A stretch of 64,000 bases of DNA from Flavobacterium flevense (GTDB taxonomy: Bacteria > Bacteroidota > Bacteroidia > Flavobacteriales > Flavobacteriaceae), in assembly GCF_900142775.1 (NCBI RefSeq), contig NZ_FRCC01000001.1, positions 372,001 to 436,000 of the forward strand. The letters are read 5' to 3'. The position numbers and the translations under genes were made by a program. Under the pieces are notes generated by a model. It ran no database searches and was not told the origin of the DNA. It saw only the letters and a list, made by a program, of their open reading frames with translations. Of this stretch, positions 8,631 through 16,853 are shown in pieces. How positions within the stretch are numbered: the stretch's first letter is position 1; each line of letters opens with the position of its first letter.

Positions 8631-8960
8631 ATGAGCACATTTTCAATTTTTTTAGTTTTAATAACAATAGTTTGTTTCCTACTGATTGTAGTAATTATGG
8701 TTCAAAACCCTAAAGGAGGAGGATTATCTTCTACTATAGGCGGATCACAAATGTTAGGTGGTGTACAAAAAACAACTGACTTTTTAGATAAAAGTACGTG
8801 GACTTTAGCCATCGTTTTGATTGCTTTGATTTTATTATCAAGTTTAAGCTTCACTGGTTCATTAAGTGACGCCGACTCTAAAATTATTGATACTACTGAA
8901 GCTGCTGCTCCTGTTACTCAACCGGCTGCACCAGTAGCTCCGGCAACTCCAGCAAAATAA
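8631..8960 (+). CDS. secG: Preprotein translocase subunit SecG
   Basis: Small subunit of the SecYEG channel in the inner membrane. Two transmembrane helices are visible (about 3-22 and 57-76), joined by a cytoplasmic loop carrying the family signature VQNPKGGGLSSTIGGSQMLG. The C-terminal 30 residues are an Ala/Pro-rich tail (AAPVTQPAAPVAPATPAK), common in Bacteroidota SecG. At 109 residues it has the usual size. A hairpin terminator follows, closing the operon before groES. Confidence 0.93.
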   Translation: MSTFSIFLVLITIVCFLLIVVIMVQNPKGGGLSSTIGGSQMLGGVQKTTDFLDKSTWTLAIVLIALILLSSLSFTGSLSDADSKIIDTTEAAAPVTQPAAPVAPATPAK

Positions 8961-8981
8961 TCAGCATCTAAAATAAATTAA

Positions 8982-9011
8982 AAAATGCCAGCCTGTCAAA
9001 GCTGGCATTTT
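8982..9011 (+). terminator. Terminator after secG
   Basis: Perfect 11-bp stem AAAATGCCAGC/GCTGGCATTTT with an 8-base loop, the 3' arm ending in a T run. It separates the lptE-secG unit from groESL. Confidence 0.85.
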
Positions 9012-9020
9012 CTTTAAGAA

Positions 9021-9056
9021 AAATTGTCAGTCAAAATGAAATGGCACAATTTCTGA
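9021..9056 (+). promoter_or_regulatory. Candidate groESL control region: palindrome with sigma-54-like site
   Basis: AAATTGT (9021-9027) and ACAATTT (9046-9052) form an inverted repeat with an 18-bp spacer. Overlapping its right arm, TGGCACAATTTCTGA (9042-9056) resembles the sigma-54 consensus TGGCAC-N5-TTGC but has GA where the -12 GC should be, plus one further mismatch. There is no CIRCE element. The groES ATG follows 46 bp later. Inference only; a heat-shock operator of another kind is equally possible. Confidence 0.4.
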
Positions 9057-9101
9057 AAATAAAACAGCAACAATAAAAATTATAATTTAAAATATAAAAA
9101 C

Positions 9102-9377
9102 ATGGCATTAAACATTAAACCACTTTCAGACAGAGTTCTTATCGAACCAGTTGCAGCCGAGACTAAAACTGCTTCAGGAATTTTTATCCCTGACACTGCG
9201 AAGGAAAAACCTCAAAAAGGAACTGTTGTTGCTGTAGGGAACGGAACAAAAGACCACACAATGACCGTAAAAATTGGAGATACCGTATTGTATGGAAAAT
9301 ATGCCGGTACCGAATTAAAATTAGAAGGCACAGACTATTTAATCATGCGTGAAGACGATATTCTTGCAATAATCTAA
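9102..9377 (+). CDS. groES: Co-chaperonin GroES (Hsp10)
   Basis: Heptameric lid of the GroEL chaperonin in the cytoplasm. The 91-residue protein begins with the family pattern [19 protein letters not shown]. The mobile loop ([18 protein letters not shown], about 22-39) carries the hydrophobic IFI that docks on GroEL, and the end is [15 protein letters not shown]. It is full length. groEL follows after 84 bp that hold the dispersed leader repeat at 9413-9454. Confidence 0.97.
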   Translation: MALNIKPLSDRVLIEPVAAETKTASGIFIPDTAKEKPQKGTVVAVGNGTKDHTMTVKIGDTVLYGKYAGTELKLEGTDYLIMREDDILAII

Positions 9378-9412
9378 AAAAAGTATTAAGATAATTAATT
9401 AACTAAGAGGAT

Positions 9413-11093
<1,681 letters not shown>

Positions 11094-11114
11094 TTCCCAA
11101 ATTCTTAAACATAA

Positions 11115-11150
11115 AAAAATCCGTCTCGTTGCAAAATGAGACGGATTTTT
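11115..11150. terminator. Bidirectional terminator between groEL and dedA
   Basis: Perfect 13-bp stem AAAAATCCGTCTC/GAGACGGATTTTT with a 10-base loop, A-rich on the left and T-rich on the right, serving the convergent groEL (plus) and dedA-like (minus) genes. Confidence 0.9.
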
Positions 11151-11172
11151 TATTGGATTAAAATTTCCTTTT

Positions 11173-11859
11173 TTAAGAATCTTTTGTTTCGGTTGATTTT
11201 TTAGCCAATTTAAGTATAACCGGCAACAGAGTAACAATAACCAACCCGATGATAATAAGCTCGATATGGTTTTTTAAGTCGATTTGATAGTTATTTAACA
11301 AGAAACCATACAAATAATGTCCTGCAAATATTAGTAAAAAGGACCAAAGAAGAGAACTTATTACATTATAAAACATGAACTTTTTTTTCTCCATCATTAC
11401 AATACCGGCCACAATAGGAGCAAAAGTTCTGAAAATAGGTAAAAAACGAGCAAAAATAATGGCTCTTCCTCCATGTCTTTCAAAAAAAGCTTTAGACTGA
11501 ACCAGGTATTTTTTCTTAAACCAGAAAGAATCTTCTTTATTATACAAATAATATCCGCTTTTAGCTCCAAACCAATAGCCTACAATATTACCTAAAATAC
11601 CGGCAAAGGCAACCATTAAGGAAAGCAAAGTTACATTTATAAAATCACTCTCAATAAACATGATATTTTCAATCAATTCCCGGTTATAAATCCCTGCAAG
11701 AAAAAGCAAACTATCGCCTGGTAAAAAGAAACCCGCAAACAATCCTGTTTCGGCAAAAACAATAAACAATACAATATAAACACCTAGTTTTATCCCATTT
11801 ATATCAAAATGAATATAAAAAAGTGGGTCTATCAGGTTTTTCCAATCAAAGCTATTCAT
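11173..11859 (-). CDS. DedA-family membrane protein
   Basis: A 228-residue polytopic inner-membrane protein of the DedA/VTT family, whose members include undecaprenyl-phosphate and other lipid transporters. Family marks are FLPGDSLLFLAG (about 48-59), GNIVGYWFGAKSGYYL, the re-entrant-loop segment FFERHGGRAIIFARFLPIFRT with its essential Glu/Arg pattern, and APIVAGIVMM. About five hydrophobic segments are visible. It stands alone behind its own promoter. The exact substrate cannot be told from sequence, although a role in recycling the peptidoglycan lipid carrier would fit the family. Confidence 0.92.
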   Translation of the reverse strand: MNSFDWKNLIDPLFYIHFDINGIKLGVYIVLFIVFAETGLFAGFFLPGDSLLFLAGIYNRELIENIMFIESDFINVTLLSLMVAFAGILGNIVGYWFGAKSGYYLYNKEDSFWFKKKYLVQSKAFFERHGGRAIIFARFLPIFRTFAPIVAGIVMMEKKKFMFYNVISSLLWSFLLIFAGHYLYGFLLNNYQIDLKNHIELIIIGLVIVTLLPVILKLAKKSTETKDS

Positions 11860-11890
11860 TCGTCAGGATTTAAGTCAAATATTTCGAGCG

Positions 11891-11921
11891 TGAAAGTAAG
11901 AATAAATTAGCTTAACCACAA
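11891..11921 (-). promoter_or_regulatory. Candidate dedA-like gene promoter
   Basis: On the minus strand TTG (11921-11919), a 20-bp spacer and TACTTTCA (11898-11891) match the Flavobacterium consensus except for CA in place of TG at the end of the -7 box. Confidence 0.45.
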
Positions 11922-11985
11922 TTTATTCATTTGTTTTAAAGTTTTATTAACGATAAAAAAGGAGTTCTTATTTAGTAAGTGTAAT

Positions 11986-13341
11986 TTAAAAATTAAATTC
12001 TTGTCCCATCAGGGGTACGGAACAATTTATACCATAATTTTCTCTGATTTTTATTCGTAATTCATCTGCGGCAGCATGTTCTCCATGAACTAAGAAAACC
12101 CGGTGAGGTTTATTTTCAAGTTCTGACAACCAATCTAACAAATCAGCCTGATCTCCATGAGCCGAAAGACCGTTTATTTCTGTGATTTTAGCCCGTACTT
12201 TATAATAACTGCCAAATATTTTAATGGATTTAGCACCTTCAATTAATTTTCTCCCTCTTGTTCCTTCTGCCTGATACCCTACTATGATAATGGTAGTTTC
12301 AGGAAGACCTATGTAATTTTCTAAATAACTTAAAACGCGTCCTCCGGTAATCATTCCACTTGCTGCAATGACCACTTTTGCTCCTTTATTATTGATGGCA
12401 GCGAGCGTTTCTTCATAATCAGCATTAATTACAAACATTTTGCTCATTGCCTGACAATCGGCTAAACTCAGTTTATGCCATTGGGTATTGTTAAAAAAAA
12501 CCTCAAAAGCTCCTATTCCCATGGGCGAATCAAGAATATACGGAATATCAGGAATGCGTCCTTCTTTTTTTAATTCCCATAAAATAAACATAATGCTCTG
12601 GGCGCGTTCTACTGCAAAACTTGGAATGATAACTGTTCCGCCTTTTTTAAAAGTTTCATTAATAGTATTTTCTAATTCTGTTTTGGGATCACTATCAGGA
12701 TGCAAACGGTCGCCATAAGTACTTTCTAAAAACACTAAATCGGCTTTTTTTGGTTTAACAGGAGGATACAATAAAACGTCATTATCTCTTCCTAAATCTC
12801 CCGAAAAAACTAAAGTCTTACCTTCCAGTTCCAGACTTATGCTACATGCTCCTATAATATGTCCCGCCGGAGTAAATACAGCTTCAATTTCCGGCTCAAC
12901 ACTTACTTTCACGTTAGGAGCTACAACATTAAAAAGCGGAAATACCTTTTTTGCTTCTTCTACACTATATAAGGGTTTCACTATTTCATGTCTTGAACTA
13001 TTTTCCTGAATGGCTTTTTTAGCATCTTCCTCCTGAATTTTAGCACTGTCAACTAATATTAACTTTGAAATTTCCATTGTAGGCCCAGTACAATAAATTT
13101 TGCCCTGAAAACCCTGACTTACTAATCTTGGCAACCAGCCACAATGGTCTAAATGTCCATGTGTCAGTAAAACATAATCAATTGTATCTGCCAGAACCGG
13201 CAAAGGCTCCCAATTGAGTTCCCGCAAAGACTTTAATCCCTGAAACAATCCGCAATCAATTAAAATACGGATTCCATTACTTTCTATCAACGTTTTTGAT
13301 CCCGTTACCGTTCCGGCTGCTCCTATAAATTTGATTTTCAT
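11986..13341 (-). CDS. Metallo-beta-lactamase/beta-CASP ribonuclease-like protein
   Basis: A 451-residue enzyme of the CPSF73/RNase J-like superfamily, expected to cut or trim RNA. The metallo-beta-lactamase domain has the zinc motif THGHLDHCGW (about residues 55-64) and later histidines and aspartates in AGHIIGACS and SGDLGRDND. The beta-CASP domain occupies the middle (IIPSFAVERAQSIMFILWEL), and the RMMBL segment near the end has NGLSAHGDQADLLDWL and VHGEHAAADELR. A longer start at 13371 would overlap the upstream gene; MKIKFIGAAG at 13341 matches family starts. It follows the ATP-cone nuclease gene by 20 bp, so the two form an operon and may share one pathway of nucleic-acid turnover. Confidence 0.92.
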   Translation of the reverse strand: MKIKFIGAAGTVTGSKTLIESNGIRILIDCGLFQGLKSLRELNWEPLPVLADTIDYVLLTHGHLDHCGWLPRLVSQGFQGKIYCTGPTMEISKLILVDSAKIQEEDAKKAIQENSSRHEIVKPLYSVEEAKKVFPLFNVVAPNVKVSVEPEIEAVFTPAGHIIGACSISLELEGKTLVFSGDLGRDNDVLLYPPVKPKKADLVFLESTYGDRLHPDSDPKTELENTINETFKKGGTVIIPSFAVERAQSIMFILWELKKEGRIPDIPYILDSPMGIGAFEVFFNNTQWHKLSLADCQAMSKMFVINADYEETLAAINNKGAKVVIAASGMITGGRVLSYLENYIGLPETTIIIVGYQAEGTRGRKLIEGAKSIKIFGSYYKVRAKITEINGLSAHGDQADLLDWLSELENKPHRVFLVHGEHAAADELRIKIRENYGINCSVPLMGQEFNF

Positions 13342-13361
13342 AGCCTTATTTTTTTTAAAAT

Positions 13362-14192
13362 TCAACCACATTTACAGAGTTCAGCCACTTCTTTCAAAAC
13401 ATTTTTTATTCTGAAATTGCTTATCCCTATTTCTTTTAAGTCAATCCTGTTAGCAACCAATTCTTTTACTAAAATAACATCCAGCAACAATAATTTTTCT
13501 TTTTCGGCCTTAGTTAAAGTGGTCAAACAAGTTACCGGATACAAACAATCATTATTATTCATTGACCTTAAATTCCTTTTTTCGGGATAATCCCAACTCA
13601 GTAAATTAATTCCGGAGCATTCTGCAAAAGCTATAGCATCGGCAGTAAAACGGGTGTTAGTGACAATCCAGCAACTAGAAATTTTATCTTTATTCGAAAA
13701 AAGAGTATAACTGTTAAACCGTAAATCATTAAATCGGGAAAAAACATACAATGGAATTTTGACATCCGAAACCCCTTGTTTTCCACCGTGAAACTTACAT
13801 TCGACCATACCAATTACATTATTCTTTTTAATCAAAACATCAATTTCATGCAATACACAATTGCCCTGCAAAATGATATTGGTTTGAGTTTGGTATTTTT
13901 CGGCTTCAAAAATCCGGGCTATATATTTTTCGAAAAAAAAGCCTTCCGGACCTAACATTTGGATTGCTGCCCGAAGATTGTATCGTGCAGCATGAGAATT
14001 AGTATGATGTTTTAATAAGGCAAAAGCTTTTTTATAAATGCTTTTAGTCGAAATTCCCTCATAAACATCTTTAATAATCTCTTTTAGAATAAGATCTGCT
14101 GTAAAACTGTCTGCTCCTGACCTCAACAAAGACTGAGTAAGTTTATCAGGATTAAAATCAACAACAGCACCGGAATGTTTTACAATTTTCAT
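13362..14192 (-). CDS. ATP-cone domain fused to a PDDEXK (Mrr-like) endonuclease
   Basis: A 276-residue two-domain protein. Residues 1-90 form an ATP-cone (MKIVKHSGAVVDFNPDKLTQ ... EGISTKSIYKKAFALL), the nucleotide-sensing module of NrdR and ribonucleotide reductases. Residues 85-200 have a restriction-endonuclease-like core: Glu88 (FFFEKYIARIF), Asp118 (HEIDVLI) and Glu131-x-Lys133 (GMVECKFHG) form the PDDEXK active site, followed by WIVTNTRFTADAI typical of Mrr-like folds. The last 70 residues are helical and may be a helix-hairpin-helix. There is no NrdR zinc ribbon, so it is not the nrd repressor. It leads an operon with the beta-CASP nuclease. A plausible reading is a nuclease gated by ATP/dATP; the target is unknown. 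Confidence 0.85.
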   Translation of the reverse strand: MKIVKHSGAVVDFNPDKLTQSLLRSGADSFTADLILKEIIKDVYEGISTKSIYKKAFALLKHHTNSHAARYNLRAAIQMLGPEGFFFEKYIARIFEAEKYQTQTNIILQGNCVLHEIDVLIKKNNVIGMVECKFHGGKQGVSDVKIPLYVFSRFNDLRFNSYTLFSNKDKISSCWIVTNTRFTADAIAFAECSGINLLSWDYPEKRNLRSMNNNDCLYPVTCLTTLTKAEKEKLLLLDVILVKELVANRIDLKEIGISNFRIKNVLKEVAELCKCG

Positions 14193-14251
14193 ATCGCTGT
14201 AAATTACTAATTATTCACTGTAATAACTTACTTAAAGTTACGCAAAAAATA

Positions 14252-14695
14252 TTAGGAATTTCGCTTTTGAAAATAAAACCCCGGAATAAACAGTAATACA
14301 AATAAGGGCTGAATTAAGAATCTTCGGATATAAAAAAGTAAAAAATTATTCTGTGAGCCATAGAAATGGATGACCAGGAAGAAGAAGACAATTAATAACA
14401 GAAAAGCAATGAGGTATAAAAAAAAGGAAAACTGAATCATCATTTTATCTTTGAAAATCACATAAATCAGTCCCAGAGAAATAATCATATTCAGACTATA
14501 GCGGAAAAATAAATTCAAAATCAGGCGAAAAACATCAAATTCAGGCAAATCCATTTTATTGAAATCACTTTTAAAATAAGCCAAAAACGGATCATAAAAC
14601 AATGTAGTTTCATAATAACGAACGAATACAAAACAAAGCAACAGCCCCAAAGCGAGCAAAAGTTGTAGCCGATGAGTATAAATTTTATTTAGCAT
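14252..14695 (-). CDS. Exosortase F system-associated protein
   Basis: A 147-residue integral membrane protein with about four hydrophobic helices (roughly 10-27, 52-78, 84-108, 116-138). It overlaps the end of the XrtF gene by 11 bp, the arrangement described for the XrtF-associated family (TIGR04127). The sequence has no catalytic motif I can recognise. By association it should assist, stabilise or specialise the exosortase in the inner membrane. The assignment depends mainly on the neighbour plus size and topology. Confidence 0.8.
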   Translation of the reverse strand: MLNKIYTHRLQLLLALGLLLCFVFVRYYETTLFYDPFLAYFKSDFNKMDLPEFDVFRLILNLFFRYSLNMIISLGLIYVIFKDKMMIQFSFFLYLIAFLLLIVFFFLVIHFYGSQNNFLLFYIRRFLIQPLFVLLFIPGFYFQKRNS

Positions 14696-15221
14696 ATAAT
14701 GAAAATTTATTGACCCAGATTACCCATAAAATAAAAACAACTCCATAAATAAACAGCGGAAAAATAATTTCATGCAGCAATGATTGATGTTCCGGAAACC
14801 AATACAAGGCAAGACACAATAAAGCAATTCGGATTACATTTAGAATATAAATAAAAATACTCCCTCCAAAAACAAATAATAAAGTAGGTTTTAATTTCCC
14901 TGAAAAAGAAACCACAAATGAAATAAATAAAATAATGACACTTATGGCATTGCAGCCTTCAATCATTCGGGCAACGGCCTGCTGATTATAATAAAAAAGG
15001 ATATTAGTAGTTTGCGGAATTGTTTTAATATAAAAATCGGCACCAAAAAAAGTAAGTAGTTGCATGGTGTTTTCAGCAACTAACTGCGTTATCGAATCGA
15101 CTGTATCCCCCTCAAAACCAGATATAAAAAACTGATAAACAAGGCTTAAAATTAAATAAGTCAAAAAAAACTTCGCTAAGAAAACTAAAAAAGGCCGATA
15201 TAGAATAAGATATTTTTTCAA
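14685..15221 (-). CDS. xrtF: Exosortase family protein XrtF
   Basis: Polytopic transpeptidase-like protein thought to cleave C-terminal sorting signals of exported proteins. The catalytic triad is visible: Cys90 in MIEGCNAISVIILF, Arg131 in LNVIRIALLC, and His150 in LLHEIIFPLF. At 178 residues it is the compact XrtF type of the Bacteroidota rather than the long XrtA form. The accessory gene overlaps its 3' end. No exosortase target with a recognition motif plus transmembrane and basic C-terminal tail is apparent in this window, so substrates must be encoded elsewhere. XrtF belongs to families usually tied to surface polymer or exopolysaccharide biology. Confidence 0.92.
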   Translation of the reverse strand: MKKYLILYRPFLVFLAKFFLTYLILSLVYQFFISGFEGDTVDSITQLVAENTMQLLTFFGADFYIKTIPQTTNILFYYNQQAVARMIEGCNAISVIILFISFVVSFSGKLKPTLLFVFGGSIFIYILNVIRIALLCLALYWFPEHQSLLHEIIFPLFIYGVVFILWVIWVNKFSLYAK

Positions 15222-15320
15222 ATTTTATTTTTATCAAATTTATGTAAAATAAAATAATCATATCAGTTTTGCAGTTCAAAAATTTCACATATTGCAATAC
15301 AATACTGTAGTATAATTCAT

Positions 15321-15328
15321 TATATTTG
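15321..15328 (+). promoter_or_regulatory. Candidate -7 element
   Basis: TATATTTG (TAnnTTTG consensus) lies 17 bp before the ATG at 15346. A TTG at 15292-15294 is present but 26 bp away, longer than the usual spacing. Confidence 0.45.
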
Positions 15329-15345
15329 AAAAAAAAAGTTACAGT

Positions 15346-16284
15346 ATGAAAACCAACTTACTAACCACCACATTACTATTAATTTCAGTATCCTTTTTTG
15401 CTCAGAATAAAGGAAGCAAAACCATTCTACTGGATTCTCTACATAGTATTACTACAGACAAAAACTATTCTTACATTAGAATTATTGAAGATTATAAAAG
15501 CGACAAAGACTTGTATACCGTTCTGGAATATTATAAATCCGGAAAAAAAAGCATGAGTGCTACTACAAAAGACAAAGACAAAATGCAATTTGAAGGCACA
15601 CGTATTGACTATTATGAAAATGGGAATAAGAAAAAAGAATCTAACTATGTAGATAATAAACTAAACGGAAAACAAATAGAGTGGTATAAGGACAACATAA
15701 AAAAATCAGAAAAAGAAATAATCTGGGATAACAATAACAAAAAAAGTATTGTAAAAATTATTCAATTTTGGAATAAGGACGGTCAACAAACTATAATCGA
15801 CGGGAATGGTCAATATGAAGAGATAACCGAGAAAAATTCTGACACCGGTACCATAGAAGATGGTCTTAAAGAAGGAATATGGCAAGGAAAATACAATACA
15901 AAATGTACCTACATCGAAAAATACCAAAAAGGAGAACTAATATCAGGCATTAGTACTGATAAAGACAATAATGAATATCATTATACTGTTTTAGAAAGCA
16001 AACCGGAGCCTTTAAAAGGAATACGAAATTTTTATCAGTTTGTGGGGAAAAATTTCAAAATCCCTAAAGAATACAAATCACTAAGCGGCAAAATATACAT
16101 ACGGTTTATTGTGGATAAAGAAGGTGAAATAGTTGAACCTAAAATTGTAAAATCATTTAACGAAACATTAGATCAGGAAGCAATCAGAGTGATATCCAGT
16201 TATGAAAAATGGATACCTGCCAAACAAAGAGGACAATTCGTTAGAGTATTATACCACCTTCCTATTACATTAGCTGGTAATTAA
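15346..16284 (+). CDS. Exported MORN-like repeat protein with TonB C-terminal domain
   Basis: A 312-residue exported protein. Residues 1-19 are a Sec signal peptide ending in SFFAQ. Residues 60-200 contain loosely repeated MORN_2/YwqK-type units (FEGTRIDYYENGNKKKESNY, LNGKQIEWYKDN, LKEGIWQGKYN). Residues 235-312 are a TonB C-terminal-like domain (GKIYIRFIVDKEGEIVEPKI, then LDQEAIRVISSYEKWIPAKQ and VLYHLPITL). It lacks the N-terminal membrane helix and Pro-rich spacer of classical TonB, so it is not a standard energy transducer; it may bind peptidoglycan or other periplasmic proteins. It stands alone. The function is unknown; the domain calls are by pattern. Confidence 0.8.
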   Translation: MKTNLLTTTLLLISVSFFAQNKGSKTILLDSLHSITTDKNYSYIRIIEDYKSDKDLYTVLEYYKSGKKSMSATTKDKDKMQFEGTRIDYYENGNKKKESNYVDNKLNGKQIEWYKDNIKKSEKEIIWDNNNKKSIVKIIQFWNKDGQQTIIDGNGQYEEITEKNSDTGTIEDGLKEGIWQGKYNTKCTYIEKYQKGELISGISTDKDNNEYHYTVLESKPEPLKGIRNFYQFVGKNFKIPKEYKSLSGKIYIRFIVDKEGEIVEPKIVKSFNETLDQEAIRVISSYEKWIPAKQRGQFVRVLYHLPITLAGN

Positions 16285-16342
16285 CAAAAAAATCTGCAAT
16301 TGATAATAGCTTCACCTGTCCAAAAAATAAAAAAAATACTTT

Positions 16343-16377
16343 TTTGGGTCATAATTGATAATTATTTTCTACTTTTG
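16343..16377 (+). promoter_or_regulatory. rpsO promoter
   Basis: TTTG at 16343-16346, a 23-bp spacer and TACTTTTG at 16370-16377 fit the Flavobacterium consensus. The rpsO ATG is 57 bp downstream, leaving room for a leader in which S15 could act on its own mRNA. Confidence 0.65.
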
Positions 16378-16433
16378 CAGCCGTCTATCAACTAGTGATG
16401 AGACATACATAATAATCATTAAATAATATTAGC

Positions 16434-16703
16434 ATGTACTTAACTAAAGAAGTTAAAGAAGAAATCTTCGCGAAACACGGAGGACAAGCAGTAAACACTG
16501 GATCTGCTGAAGGGCAAATCGCTTTGTTTACATTTAGAATCAACCACTTAACTGGTCACTTGAAAAAAAATCGTCACGATTATAATACAGAGCGTTCCCT
16601 GGTAAAACTGGTAGGTAAAAGAAGATCTTTGTTAGATTACTTGAAAAAGAAAGAAATCAACAGATATCGTGAAATTATCAAAGAATTAGGTATTAGAAAA
16701 TAA
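16434..16703 (+). CDS. rpsO: 30S ribosomal protein S15
   Basis: Primary binding protein of the 16S rRNA central domain. The 89-residue sequence has the S15 core GSAEGQIALFTFRINHLTGH, followed by KKNRHDYNTERSLVKLVGKR and RRSLLDYLKKKEINRYREII. It is full length. It precedes pnp, the classic rpsO-pnp order, with a hairpin between the two genes. Confidence 0.98.
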   Translation: MYLTKEVKEEIFAKHGGQAVNTGSAEGQIALFTFRINHLTGHLKKNRHDYNTERSLVKLVGKRRSLLDYLKKKEINRYREIIKELGIRK

Positions 16704-16710
16704 TACATTA

Positions 16711-16736
16711 AAAAGAGGTGCGCAAGTACCTCTTTT
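16711..16736 (+). terminator. Hairpin between rpsO and pnp
   Basis: AAAAGAGGT (16711-16719) pairs with ACCTCTTTT (16728-16736) over an 8-base loop and runs into T residues. It may terminate rpsO or allow readthrough into pnp and be processed. Confidence 0.75.
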
Positions 16737-16853
16737 TGTTTACATATTATTGCATAAAAAAAAGTTTGGTTTTTCATTTGGTTTTAGATTACAACAACTA
16801 CACAACAACAACACAACTAAAACCCATTGTACAATCAAATTAAAGGAAAACTT

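Noticed and set aside
13362..14192. ATP-cone protein as the transcription repressor NrdR
   Set aside because: No zinc ribbon precedes the ATP-cone, the protein is much longer than NrdR, and a PDDEXK nuclease core follows.
16827..16853. TTG start for PNPase
   Set aside because: An ATG at 16854 with a purine-rich site before it matches the family start MIPQVKQEI.
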